From the NCBI GenBank assembly GCA_024195265.1, contig JAJLRJ010000008.1, positions 21,310,958-21,374,957 of the forward strand: a stretch of 64,000 nt of DNA. Reading direction: 5' to 3'. Both the position numbers and the translations under genes were made by a program. This DNA is from Dendrophyllia cribrosa (lineage: Eukaryota > Cnidaria > Anthozoa > Scleractinia > Dendrophylliidae). Position 1 is the first letter of the stretch. Every line of letters starts with the position of its first letter. Under the pieces are notes generated by a model that saw nothing but the letters and a program-made list of their open reading frames with translations, did not search any database and was not told the DNA's origin. Below are positions 1 to 25,600 of this stretch, one piece after another.

Positions 1-324
1 GTCAAACAACAACCGAGTAAATTTTAACCCATGTATCTTGTGAAAGTTAGAATCACAATGTATAACAAAATAAACAGTATCAAAGAAAAGTATTTTCTCT
101 CAATGTTTTTGGTTCATTGGTCACAAATTAAGATTTTGTCTGGGCTCAAAAGCTGGAGCCTCATTACAAAACTCAACTCCTGGACAGAAAGGAATTGTTC
201 ATTTTGTGTACCATATATGTACATACTACAACTTTGTTATGGTTCTTTCTTTGCATAATTTATTTATCCAGTATAAGTAATTGGTAATTATAAATAAATA
301 GCTGATAAACATAAAAAACATCTA

Positions 325-14146
<13,822 letters not shown>

Positions 14147-14565
14147 GATGGCGGTACACTACACGACAAAACCTTCAAACACAATCGAAAAAGAGCACAG
14201 GTTAAAACCCGCATCTCCAATAGCTCAGTTAAATTCAAAAGAAAACTATAGGAGCTTCAATTACCTGAAAAAGAGTGTTTTTTCTTTGCAATGTGAGGCC
14301 AAGATTTATACCAACGTTGACGCTACGAAACGTGCATGCCGTCCGCCATGTTGTGACGTCACGGCCCTGCCAAGAATGAAAAGCGTCCCCGTAGATTTTC
14401 ATAAAAAGCAGCGGAAAATCTTCCCATGATTCAATGCGGGCTGGGTTTCTCTCGAACGCATGCGCTTTGTCTGACTTGTCTCATCCGACGTGGCGTTTGG
14501 ACAAAGGAGTATATGTGGTCTGTTCACCGGTTGTACACAGCTTTAGCCAAACTTTAGGAACAATT
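14147..14565. promoter_or_regulatory. Putative bidirectional promoter, PRPF8/TMED2
   Basis: The 419 bp separate the two divergent start codons and must contain both 5' UTRs and the core promoters. The stretch is richer in CpG than the surrounding introns and has the sequence tgacgtcac near 14353, a CRE/ATF-like palindrome (TGACGTCA). No clear TATA box was seen for either gene. The promoter role is inferred from gene arrangement. Confidence 0.6.
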
Positions 14566-17272
14566 ATGGCTTTTTTACGTTTAGAATTGTGTTCAATACT
14601 ACTTGTGATACTCTTTGAAAGCTCATTTGGTTATTTTATAACGATTGACGCACATGCAGAGGAGTGCTTTCACGACCAAGTTACATCTGGAACGAAGATG
14701 GGTCTCATATTTGAAGTAGCTGAAGGTGGCTTCCTTGACATCGATGTTACGGTAAAAAATATATTTTAAGCATCAGAGGGTCTTAGTATTAAATCTAATT
14801 TAGATATACTTGAACAATAATCATTGCTGAAGCTAAAACTTCTATTTACCTTCAGCTACCTGCAGCTCAAGGTTTATTCGATCATGTGCAACCTTAAGCT
14901 TATTAAAATTCTGATTAAAAAATCCATGGAAATCATGATACAGTTTCAATTCTCAATGAAAGATATGCTTTTATAACATAAAAATATTTAGTTCAAATGC
15001 AGTACAGTGTTGTCATGCCCACCACAGTTTAGCCTAAGTTTCTTTCAATGAAAAATGTACAGTGTAGTGTGCCATTTAATTTTTTCCCACCACCCCCTCC
15101 CCTGCGTCCACAGACCCATCTCAAGGTTTTTTTTCAACATCTCAAAATGATTGTAGTCACTCCTTGTTTTTAGACACCTGTTTAAAAGAAACACATTTTT
15201 TATGGGAAAAATTGTACAACCTCAATGCTGACCTCAGGGTGCTAACCATTTAAATAATAGAAAGGAAAATAAATGGAGCAATTGCAGAATACCCCGCAAC
15301 TGCTAACAAACTCCTAACCCTAACCCAGGAAAAACGAGCATGAAACAATAGGCACTATTGTTATTCAATAAGATGCTAATAATTAATAAGTTGCGGAGTA
15401 TTCTGCAATTTAGCCAAATAAAAAAATCTAGGAAATTCAAAGGCTTTCTTCAGCCCCTTGAATAATGTGGACTTCATCCTACAGGTTAGATTATCCACAT
15501 TTTTCTCACAGTTTGAGTTTTCTCTGAGTAACATTGACTCTCTTAAAAGTGACCAGCCTTGATTGGGTACCAGAACAACAACAACAATTTTTTTTTTTTT
15601 TTGGGGGGGGGGGGGGCTGGGAAGGGGGGAGGTGGTGTTGGTCACTTACGAGAGAGAGTCTAAAAGCACCATTTGACTGAGAGACTTTTCAAATGGGGTG
15701 TAATAAAGATGGTCATTTAAATGAGTGATCACTTAGAGAGAATAAACTCCAATGTTTTCTTTCCTTACCCTGAGTGTTCTTGTCTGTGTATAACTGTACT
15801 TTTCCTTTTGGTATGGCAGATAAGAGGTCCAGATCAGAGAGTTATTTACACGGGAGAAAGGGAGACTAATGGAAAATATGCATTTGCTGCATACATGGAT
15901 GGAACATACCATTACTGCTTTAGCAACAAAATGTCCTCTATGACACCCAAAATAGTCAAGTTCTCCATGGACCTTGGAGAACCGCCTAAGGACACCAGTA
16001 AAGAAGAAGGTAAGGCATCTGATGCAGGTTTTTACTCTACATAACAAAACTCTGTTTGAAATATATAAGAAAACATTAGGTGGAGCACTGTTTATAGATA
16101 AGAATTCTACCTGGAATGTTTTCTTTTTGTATTTCTTACTTTGTTTCTTGAAATAATTTCAGTTATGTTTAACAAGTGACTTTGTATTCCTGTCTTTATT
16201 GGGGTTACGTAAACAGTACAAAACATTGACTTGTTGGCTGGCTAGAGATTGACATCCTCAACTCAGTTTTATTTCAAATACAAAAGTTGTATAAGAAAAG
16301 CCTCTGTTACACATTGATGTATCGATTTCAAGTTAAAGGAAGGGAATGATATTCTGGTTGGTAAAAGAAGGAAAACTGACCCTAAACAGAAATGTGATGG
16401 TTCTCTTTCCCAAGTACACATTTAAATTTAAACTTTCAAGGACTCGAACTGTACTTTACCATTGTTTTATTAAGCATATTTTTATGTCATAAAGACACAC
16501 ATATTTGTGTAGTAGAGTGTTTTTAAACATGAGCACTAGGAACTTTCAATGTTAAATAAATTTACTTTAACTTTTTTTACTTTCACATCTTTCTTAATTT
16601 GCTTCCTTCAAGTAATTATTGCTTCCATAGGAAGATGGTAACAATGTATTTTTTTATCTGTGTTTTCAAGGTGCCCATCATGATAAACTAAGTGAAATGA
16701 TTGGTCAACTGTCTGAAGCACTGACAGGCGTCAAACATGAGCAGGAATACATGGAAGTTAGGGAACGAATCCACAGAGCAAGTGAGTACAATGTCATACT
16801 TTAATTTGATTTATATTGTTTCAAAATGTTATCTGTATGTTACTATCCAGTGAGCAACATAGGTTTACCTCAGTATCAAGTTAAGCAGAATCCCACTATT
16901 TTAAAGTTGGCTTTCTCAAACCTTTCATTCCCAAGGAATAAAAATATAATTTTTCCTTCTGATAATGTTGTACTAATTGGTTATCTTGAATTCCCATTTC
17001 ATAAAACACATTTTGATCTTCCTTGATTTTTCACATAACTAGGTTTGTCAAGTTTGCAAGACTAAGTTGAGTGTTTGCAAAACCAGTTGTAAAGATGACT
17101 GACAATTTTTGTGATTCTGATCCTTGTTTTTTTTTTTCCATTCACAGTTAATGATAACACAAACAGCCGTGTAGTCTGGTGGTCCTTCTTTGAATCACTT
17201 GTGCTTGTTGCCATGACACTAGGACAAGTTTTCTACCTTAAACGTTTCTTTGAAGTCAGAAGAGTGGTATAA
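14566..17272 (+). CDS. TMED2: Transmembrane emp24 domain-containing protein 2 (p24 beta family cargo receptor)
   Basis: Type I membrane protein of COPI/COPII vesicles cycling between ER and Golgi. Exons 14566-14751, 15820-16009, 16671-16781 and 17148-17272 join in phase to 204 codons including the stop (203 aa, normal family length). An N-terminal signal peptide (about residues 1-22) is followed by the GOLD domain with [20 protein letters not shown] and [12 protein letters not shown], with the two conserved cysteines of the p24 fold. Then come the coiled-coil region ([20 protein letters not shown]), one transmembrane helix near the C-terminus ([15 protein letters not shown]) and a cytosolic tail [10 protein letters not shown] with the di-phenylalanine and basic sorting signals. 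The start is the first methionine in front of the hydrophobic signal. It is transcribed divergently from PRPF8 and convergently to MRPL18. Confidence 0.96.
15280..15410. mobile_element. MITE in TMED2 intron 1
   Basis: Terminal inverted repeats attgcagaataccccgcaac and the complement of attgcagaatactccgcaac bound 131 bp. The interior contains cctaaccctaaccc, a short telomere-like stretch. Confidence 0.75.
15536..15661. mobile_element. MITE carrying a poly-T/poly-G core, TMED2 intron 1
   Basis: gactctcttaaaagtgacca at the left is mirrored by tggtcacttacgagagagag at the right. Between them is caacaacaacaa, a run of T, a run of G and a purine-rich segment. Confidence 0.65.
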
Positions 17273-17757
17273 GATGTTGATGCCCATTTCTACAAATACA
17301 AAAACTGTACATTACTGTAGCATAACCCTGCCCAGGTTGTGTGAAAGCTGCTTAATGCTTATCTTGGATTGTGTGGATTAAAAGTTAACCAAGGTTGTCA
17401 TTCCTTGTGTTTCTCTACTAATAATATTTTAAGTTCAAGTTTGATTTTAGGCAAGAGAATGACACATTTTGGTATTTAAAGTTAACGCAAATCCTTGATT
17501 AGTTTCATTTTGCTTTCAACAACCTAGTCCAAACAGTGATGGTTATAAGAATAATTATTACGTGCCTGGAGCCTTTTTCTTTTGTGCTTATTTAGCCTTT
17601 TGGAAAAGAAAGGGAAAAGTTGTGAATTAACATTTGCCACACTGGACACTGGTAATCCAAAAGTTTTTACTTTCAATTTTTTTCAAATCTAAAGTGTTTC
17701 TTTTCTACTGATATAAATAAAAAAAATTGATTCAAAAAATATGTTGAACCACAATAA

Positions 17758-18075
17758 TTGGAGGCACAGTGGTCTAGTGGTTTGCGCATCTGACTTTCAA
17801 CCAGAAGGTTGGTGGTTCGAGTCTGGTCTCTGCCGTCCTGTTGTTTCCTTAGACGAGAAACTTTCCTCCAGGTTGTCTCTCTCCATCCAGATGTATAAAT
17901 GGGTACCAGTGACATAATGCTGGGTGGTAACCTTGCGATGGACTAGCATCCCATCCAGAGGAGAGTAGAAATACTCTCAGTCGCTTCATGCTACAAAAAC
18001 TGGGTTAAGCTCCGGCAGTTGAGAGCTATTAGGCTTGTGAAGACCTGCCTACACTGTACCTACCACAATGACTCT
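17758..18075 (+). mobile_element. tRNA-derived SINE
   Basis: The head has a pol III A-box-like tggtctagtgg and a B-box ggttcgagtct at tRNA spacing, followed by a long non-tRNA body (aatgggtaccagtgacataa, gatggactagcatcccatcc, gcttcatgctacaaaaact). The same body occurs on the minus strand at 29370-29660, and a degraded relative at 25330-25525. Lies 3' of TMED2. Confidence 0.8.
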
Positions 18076-18644
18076 AGTTTCTAGTCTAGAAATCAGTAAA
18101 AAGGTGACTTTTGATATTTTTAGTCTAAAAACCCAGAGTGTTGAGCATTTACATCACAAGATTATGGAAATTATTCCAAAAGTGCATCTTTAAAATGATG
18201 TCTATTTATCTTGAGACTACTGTAATGCTGTTAGTTATTACATATTGTCAGTTTGCCATTCAATAACCTGTGACCAGGCTCTGTTATCATTTCACGTGGT
18301 AAACCATTTCTGTTGAAATACAAAGAGAAAATAATAATGCTGCTAAAATTTGGCCTGATTCACAGGTTATCCATTCAAGAGTTACTTAGACAAGGTTTAT
18401 GGAGAGTTTTAAGTCTTAAAATAGTGTGGAAATTAAAAAGAAAAAAACCTGGATTTTCTTCAGCTGTACTAATAACTTGTTTATCCTGTGTTGATTTAGA
18501 AGATTTCATTTTAACCAGCTTTTCTGTTGTTGATCGCCCTCTTTTTTACTATACATGAAGTGTAATAAGTAAAAAATGGTTTAAAAAATATACTATTTTA
18601 GATGGAAAATTCTGTAGGCATCCTCATAAATATTGTGTATCTTA

Positions 18645-18823
18645 AGCTTGGTTCCCACTAGCCACAGAAGCAGAGTCGGAAGAAAAAGGAAACCTTCTGA
18701 TCTTTACGATTCCGATTCCGTCGAGATTCCGATTGCGACTCCGTTTTTTAATTTACACTAGAACGTAAGGATCCTTCCGCTTCCGACTCCACTTCCGATT
18801 ACGTCGCTACTGGGAACCAGCCC
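18645..18823. mobile_element. MITE flanked by TTA, PIF/Harbinger-like
   Basis: Inverted ends agcttggttcccactag and the complement of gggctggttcccagtag; TTA at 18642-18644 and 18824-18826 reads as a 3-bp target duplication. The interior is built of ttccgattccg-type repeats. The superfamily is inferred from the TWA target alone. Confidence 0.6.
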
Positions 18824-18855
18824 TTACACTGCAACATGGATAAACTGAACTCTAA

Positions 18856-19047
18856 AGGCCCGGACACATGGTGTAGCTTTCCTTGTTCTTTTTTTTTTTC
18901 TTGCAATGTTGTCTGCAACAATATTTTTTTGAGGTGTCACACAATGCAATTTGTTGCATGCAATGTCGCAAAAGTAGAACTTGGTTGTACTTCTGCAACT
19001 GTTGCGCGCAGCATAATTGCAAGAAAAGTTACTGTGTGTCTGGGCCT
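18856..19047. mobile_element. MITE flanked by TAA, PIF/Harbinger-like
   Basis: Inverted ends aggcccggacaca and the complement of aggcccagacacaca; TAA at 18853-18855 and 19048-19050 reads as a 3-bp target duplication. It sits 32 bp from the preceding element. Confidence 0.65.
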
Positions 19048-20283
19048 TAACCGTCATCCCTTTTCAATAAAAGGAGGAAATAGGAGATGTGTTTGTCTGT
19101 ATGCTGGCATTTTTATTTGTTTATGACTGTTTTTGCCAGAGATCAAGTTATTAAAATAGACCAACTTCATTCAATCTGTGGTAGATATTGTCTTCAATAT
19201 ACAGTCATTTAGTAAACAGTGGCCAGGGGTACATTGCACAAGTCAAGAAAACAGTTCTGGCCCGAAAAGGTATTTCATGTACACCAAATTTATCAACGGA
19301 AATTTATTTTCTATGTTTGAGTTATTATACAACACCATCAGTTCAATCAAGCTTTTTAGTGCCATAAGCATCTGCTCCTGGACAGAATCAAACTCAGAAA
19401 AATAGAATTCTCAAGCCCAAAATAAGCCTGTGTGTAGACTCCTGCTATTTCCTGTGCTTTACTGAAACAAAGGAAAAAGCAACCTCGTTCCCAGGGTCCC
19501 CTCACTTCATCTTTGCCATAGAAGATGTCCACATGCAGGCTAACCTGATATGAAAAATGAAGTTTGGGACAATAGACCTCAAAAATCTGAATAATTATTA
19601 AAAACAAAGACTGAAGCCTTAATTCAGGGAGGCAGGGGGTGTTTAGACTATGCCCTATCCCTTATAATGGAGGTTCTTCCAAACCCTATATTATCAGATC
19701 TAGCTGCTCCAGGAAAACACGCAAACAGTCTTTTAAGAGTTTTCAGTGTTGACTTCTACCGATCTGGACCCAGTTGCACAACACAGGAGACATGGCATCC
19801 CCTAAGCAGACCTCTACAAAATGGAATTTAGAATATTGTCCACTTACAGGAGGTTGACTTTGAGGGAGGAGGGGGGTACTTGGTCAGAATGGCAACAATT
19901 AATTCCAACTTTCGGACAAATTGTCAAATTCTATACCCATGGCTTGATAACCATACACATTTGGGTCGCACATACCAACATGAATAAAGTTTATAATTAT
20001 AGGGGAGGAACCTCCCCAGGGTGGACTGTAAACATACCCTGCGGTCATTTCCCCATGAAGACCGAAACCTGTAGTGTTACATTAGTTCTTTCCGGTGTTA
20101 TATTCATCATTGGTATTAATGTTTATTTCATTATAGAATGAAGAAAACAGAGATGTCAGTGACATTTTCAGTTTATATCTAAAAATGGAAAGAGCTGGTT
20201 ATAGTCTCTGAGGTCGTTGAATAAAAGAAAATGTTAAAAACATGTAGCTTAAGTTGCTGTTTGGTAAAAGAATAAATGGTCAT

Positions 20284-22539
20284 TTATTTTGTTCTGGTAA
20301 GATGTTCCTTTTTTCTCTTAGAAGCTGGCAGCCTAATCCACTTTCTTCTTCTATTTTTGGGTGTATAATCTGCAGATAAAAAAAACAACAAAATTAATGT
20401 CAGAATCATTACTCCTGTATAGCCTACTGGGTATCAGCCAACAGGCAAACTATGCAATCACCCTATAAATACAATGGCTTTGTTAATGACATCACTTTTA
20501 GCAGAAGCAAAAGGTCAAATCCAAGACTTGCCAACCAAGACAAGGAGACTCTGGTTTAAAAATGTGAGACGGAGATGCAGTGCTCCAAAAATCTGAGTTC
20601 CTTACGCAGAGCTCCAAAATCTAAGCCAGAGACAACAAACTAAATAAATGCATAATGTGAATACCCGGCAGGTTCTTATAGCAGGCATTCCTTCCCTTCT
20701 CCCCTTCTCCTTTTTTGCGCTCCCTCCCCCCTCCCCGGTTACGTCTACCATGAAGGCTAGGCTGCACATGGACGGCTGTTTGTTCTTTGATTGTCCAGGA
20801 TAAAAATATTGACTGATTACACTATGCTATATTTCACTGTAATTTCACAAATTCTTACCACAATAAAATGTTTCAGGATGAATAATTCTCCTGGGTTCAT
20901 TAAGTTTGACAGCACCTCCTTTTGCAAGGGCACTAGCAAATGCCTTGACCTGTAAGAGGGACAATTTCATGCAGTTAGTCTGTGTAGTGTGATTATCTTG
21001 ATTAATAATGGGGTTTTATGGTGATATCAAGTCAAAGGAAAAATTAAACCACAACATACATAAACACAGACTGCAAAAAGTTGTATTTTAGCATTGGTCT
21101 TACAAAATTAATGTGCGTGATCACGTGAGTGTATTACCCGTAATTTTGTTCTATCCCCATACTGTGGTTCCCAGTAAACTCTTGTGATTCCTGCTTCTTG
21201 GCATCGTTGAGCCAACACCCTACCAAGGTTCTTTGCAGCGCTGATGTCTGTAGTTTTGTAAAGGTGTCTTGTGATTTCAAACTCTGCAGTAGAAGCTGAG
21301 GCAATGATTTCGCCATTATTATGCAGAACCTCAGCTCTTGAGTGTCGGTTTGAAATAATGAACTTTAATCTGTAATAAATGAAACAGAAACATTACATTT
21401 TTGGTAACATTCTGGTCAGGAATGGTTTACAACCAACTGAAAGCAAAAACATATGCCTTGACTGCAGAATACCTTGTCCCACGAATCTGAAACCAGTGAT
21501 ACTGGGGTACGCACAAACTCAGTCTTGAATATATATGTTAATATCCTGAGTGCATACATGCCATAACCATGTATTAACTTTATAGTAGGTAAATCAAGGC
21601 AAACCCAAGCATGCCTTGTTCTACAAGTGTGACCAAAGTGCATTCCATGAAGATTGTGCCAAAGATCTTTGACATTGATCTTTGCCGCTTCTTTTTCAAA
21701 TTCAATTCTTGCTGTTACCATGTCACCCCCACCCCTTTACAAAGTAGTGTCTCGGGGATAAGGTGGGGGGGGGGGAGTGTTTGAAATAACTACTTGCATA
21801 AAGACCGCAGTGGTTGACAAAATGGCATTGAATATGGCTCAGTTACCCAGCCAATTTTCCAGGAAATTTTTGTCAATTTCAGTACTATTATCGGATAGAC
21901 AGATAGATATCCTTTATTTCAACAGGATAACCCATTCAGCTATGAGCTGGTCTGGAATTTGTATGAATGGTTATACAATGTAGTAAATTTTCAGAGGATG
22001 TCAGCATGTGTAGGCTGCTGTAGGGCTGGGTCTAATAAGATGTCATGTGAACAAAAATTGCAAATCCCTGGAGGGGGGGGGGGGGGGGGGGAGGGTGGTA
22101 ACAGTAGAATTGAACCATGCATCACAATGTCCCTACAATGCCCCCTCTGCAGTAATGACTTAATGTGACATTAGGTCATTATCTAATGTTATCGATCTGC
22201 ATGTTGCTTTTGCATCCTACAGATGACTTACTTGTTATAGTAATCTTTTCTGTACTTTTGGGTAGCATATCCTCTGGGCTTGTTATAACCAAAATACTCA
22301 GGATTTCGAGGATTTCGGTTCTCAAAGTCACTTAAAATTGGAATTTTCTTCTTTTCGCGGTCATTTTCGTTTGCATCCTCGCTCGTTTTCACTTGACTTG
22401 CTGCAATAGATAGATTGCATCTTGCAAGAATAAAAACTGATCGTGATATAGCATTCAAATTGATCTTCTTATACTGCGGAAAACTTTGTCTGATGGAAGT
22501 AAAACATCGCGTTATCCTTGCAATACTGTTGGAAGCCAT
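20284..22539 (-). CDS. MRPL18: Mitochondrial large-subunit ribosomal protein uL18m
   Basis: uL18-family component of the mitochondrial large ribosomal subunit. Exons 22539-22232, 21369-21138, 20949-20859 and 20369-20284 join in phase to 239 codons including stop (238 aa). The N-terminus MASNSIARITRCFTSIRQSF is rich in Arg and Ser without acidic residues, as expected of a mitochondrial presequence, which supports this start over an in-frame ATG further upstream. The body has ENRNPRNPEYFGYNKPRGY, then the uL18 core FIISNRHSRAEVLHNNGEII, SASTAEFEITRHLYKTTD and NLGRVLAQRCQEAGITRVYW, and a basic tail ending in KKEHLTRTK. The match to human MRPL18 is from memory and is strong in the NRNPRN and IGRVLAQRC-like blocks. 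The stop codon lies inside an AATAAA hexamer. It is head-to-head with NLE1, 158 bp between start codons. Confidence 0.9.
22072..22093 (+). repeat. Poly-G tract in MRPL18 intron 1
   Basis: About 20 G interrupted once by A, on the plus strand. A shorter tract lies at 21762-21775 in the same intron. Confidence 0.9.
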
Positions 22540-22697
22540 GTTGGATATACCTAGTGCGCACGCTCGCAAGTCCTGTAGTACATGACGCACTAACTTGATG
22601 ATATTATTACCGCTGCTGCGAATAAACAGAAGAAGGACAGAAGAAGAAAAATTCACGTGGAAATCGACAGGTCGTGGAAATCCACAAAAGTGACAAA
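22540..22697. promoter_or_regulatory. Putative bidirectional promoter, MRPL18/NLE1
   Basis: Only 158 bp lie between the divergent start codons, so both transcripts must start within or very near this block. It contains CpG-bearing stretches (gcgcacgctcgc) and no obvious TATA box. The pairing puts a mitochondrial ribosomal protein gene opposite a cytosolic 60S assembly factor, which would be compatible with shared growth control; that is inference. Confidence 0.6.
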
Positions 22698-25600
22698 ATG
22701 AGGTAGGAAGTTGTTGTTAATACCATTAACACTCTTCATAATTAAGCTTGCTTTTTGTATAGTTTAGTGTAATATGCGAGATGATCCTTTTAAAGTCAAA
22801 CGCTAGACTCGCACTAATAAACATCATTTCGTGCCAATTCCTCTGAAGGGATAATTTCTTAAATTGAGATAAACTCCTGCTCAAATAAAACGCGACATAA
22901 TTTTGTTTTTTGGAGAATTTAAAGCAATATTCGTTATCCAAGTTAGCTAGGCGTTTATTAATCTTTTCTATACAAGTAACTTTTAAGTCTGTCAACGAAA
23001 TTCTATGGTGTGACCTTTGGTGTGACCATTCAAATGAAACCTCCTTGGCAGTACTTTTGCATGGTACCATCAATTTTTCAATATTTTACAAAAATGAAAT
23101 TCACTCTTGAGAGTTAAAGGATTAATTCAGGACACTTGAATCATAAGGAGCATGGAAACTAAATTTTTACTGTGTGGTGCTCAGGGTTGGGGGGGGGGGG
23201 GGGGGGGGGGTAGGGGGCCAAAGTGCACACCATATACAGCCAACTCCCGTAATAATGGACACCCAGTCCCTTGGAACCACAATTTGGTGTTCATATAAAT
23301 GAAGAGAGTCAGTAATAATGTGGGCTGGAGTACTTTTCAGTAAATCTTAAATCCTGTCCATATTAACAGGATGTCTGTTTTATTGAGGTGCCTGTAAGGC
23401 AGGAGTGTATAGTCTACAAAGGGATATGTACACAGTTATTGACAGACATATTAGTCCTTGGTATACTATTCACATGAAATTAACCAGTTTAATATCTGAA
23501 AATCTGACCTTACTCCTGGATCCAGCCTCTTCATTGGGGGTTCAATAAGTTGTTCTTTAATATTTCTCCAGCTTTCTGCCGTTGTACAAATGCCATTTTT
23601 CTCCCCCTCTCCCTGCCTTTTTTTCCAGTTACCCCCTTTTCTAACCGTTTCCACCCCTTTTCTTTGGATTCTCCATACCACATCCTCCTTACCTCACTAT
23701 TAGATAAACAGGTGAAATTTGCTGTGCTTTGATGTCCACCAGAGAATAAACATTTAAGGAGTAGTTTCATTCTGAAATAGGGTATATGTTTTTAACCCTC
23801 AAGTGGTACATACAGTGATACTGGTACAAAATGTTGAGGAGTAACACCCCCATATTGTTGGGTTTCATTATTTTGTAGATTACCTAGACTTATGAAACAG
23901 TTGTATCAATAGCCTATATAGTTAATTATCTTTATTTTTGTCCATACTAGTGAAGGAGGTCGTATCCTTGCACAGTTCAAAAGTGAGCTCGGAGAACTCA
24001 TTGGCACTCCATTTGATCTTCCCCTTGATATCACACCTGATAAACTTGAATTAGTCTGTAATGCAGTCCTACAAAAGGTAATAATTTAACAAGCATCAAT
24101 ATCACCTTACATGCATGTGTACAGTCAGCCCACTGTAAATTGATATTACACATCTAAGATGAATACCTCTCCAAGTATCTCTACTGCACTTCAGTCACTG
24201 AAAAACCAATGTGTTGTACGTGTTCCAGAAAAAAATCCATACCTCTCCCATGGACAAATTTTGGTTTAACCCCCACCCCTCTGGGTATTCCAGTTTGGAT
24301 TCATACTTTACTTTGAAAACTTTTGCTTTAGAGAACCCCCTCCCCCTCAGAATTTCCAATGACCTTCCTTGTGGGGAGTATTGATATTTCCTGGAACCAC
24401 ACAAAAATAATGCTATGTACATCATGTCGATGACTTTATGATGATGATGATAACTTTGTTTAAACTCAGGTTGTTGGGGTTGATTAGACCCCTTAAGCAA
24501 CAGTATGCTAATAGGCCGAGTGAGGAAAGTGTTACTTATAAACACTACTTACAAATAAATAAATGATTATTTAGAAATAATATTTCATCAGACACTAGGA
24601 GTTAAAAATTAGTCCATGCATGGCTTTATAGGATTGTCTCTTTTTATTAAAGCTGGCTTGATAAACATTTTCACTTTGTGGACAACTTTTAAAACATGTT
24701 TTGTTTATTTTTGTTTATTTACATGCAAACTGAGACTACTAGGTTTTTATGACCCAGATCAGCTAATTATTTCCAAAGGTCATGATTGAAGTGTATAATA
24801 AGTTTTCAATTTAATATTTTGTGTGTTTTTTTATTCAGGAAGAAAGTGTTCCATACTCATTTTTTGTCAATGAGTCAGAAATCACAGAAAGTCTCAATGA
24901 AACACTTGAGTCACAGACACTGGAGACAGAGAAGGTGGTAGAGATAGTGTACCAACCTCAGGCTGTGTTTAAAGTCAGAGCAGTCACAAGGTGTACCAGC
25001 ACCATTCCAGGTACTTTAGTTGTTTATTACGTTAAAAATGTATTTTACTAGCCAAGTGGTTCATAAAGCCAGCATGTTTCTGGTTTCAGTAGTGCAAAAG
25101 CAACTGGAAGTTTCTCAACTGGTTCATCTCAAGGTAATGTATCCTCTAGCACTATATATGTTCATTGATTCCCAGCTGGCCTGTCACTAATTATTGACAG
25201 AGGTAGCTGGAGAAATTGAAAAAGTAGCTGTGGGGTAAAAATGCAGTTCTTTTAGTAGCAATGCCTTGTTTGTCCTTCACAGTAGCTGGGTCTCAGAAGT
25301 ACATGTATATGATATAGTTATAAGCCAAAAAAAATCCCCATCCCCTGACCCTTATTGACAGCCCTGGGTACTCATTATTATTTTGGTGGAGAACAAAGAT
25401 ACATAAGAGTAAAGGTTATCTTCTATAGGAAATAACACAACAGGGCAGAGACCAGACAGGAATTACTGCCATAAGATCAAAAGACCAATGCCCTATCCAC
25501 CACTACATACCTCCAAAAATTGAGAGTATTATAACCTGGGAGAGACAAGCATCCCAGACCCAAGAGAACCAACAGTGAAGTCTCAAACATTTTAATTTTA

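Larger units (their letters stand above)
18076..20283. other. TMED2-MRPL18 intergenic stretch
   Basis: Apart from the two TWA-flanked elements at 18645-18823 and 18856-19047, I see no gene. The part 19050-20283 is AT-rich, contains phrases found elsewhere in the window (tcgttcccagggtcccctca near 19485, as at 35340), and must hold the convergent 3' UTRs. Confidence 0.6.

Noticed and set aside
15306..15330. cctaaccctaaccc as an interstitial telomere
   Set aside because: Only about two telomere-type units; too short to call, and inside a MITE.
17758..17830. A functional tRNA gene
   Set aside because: A and B boxes are present but the acceptor stem does not pair and a long SINE body follows.
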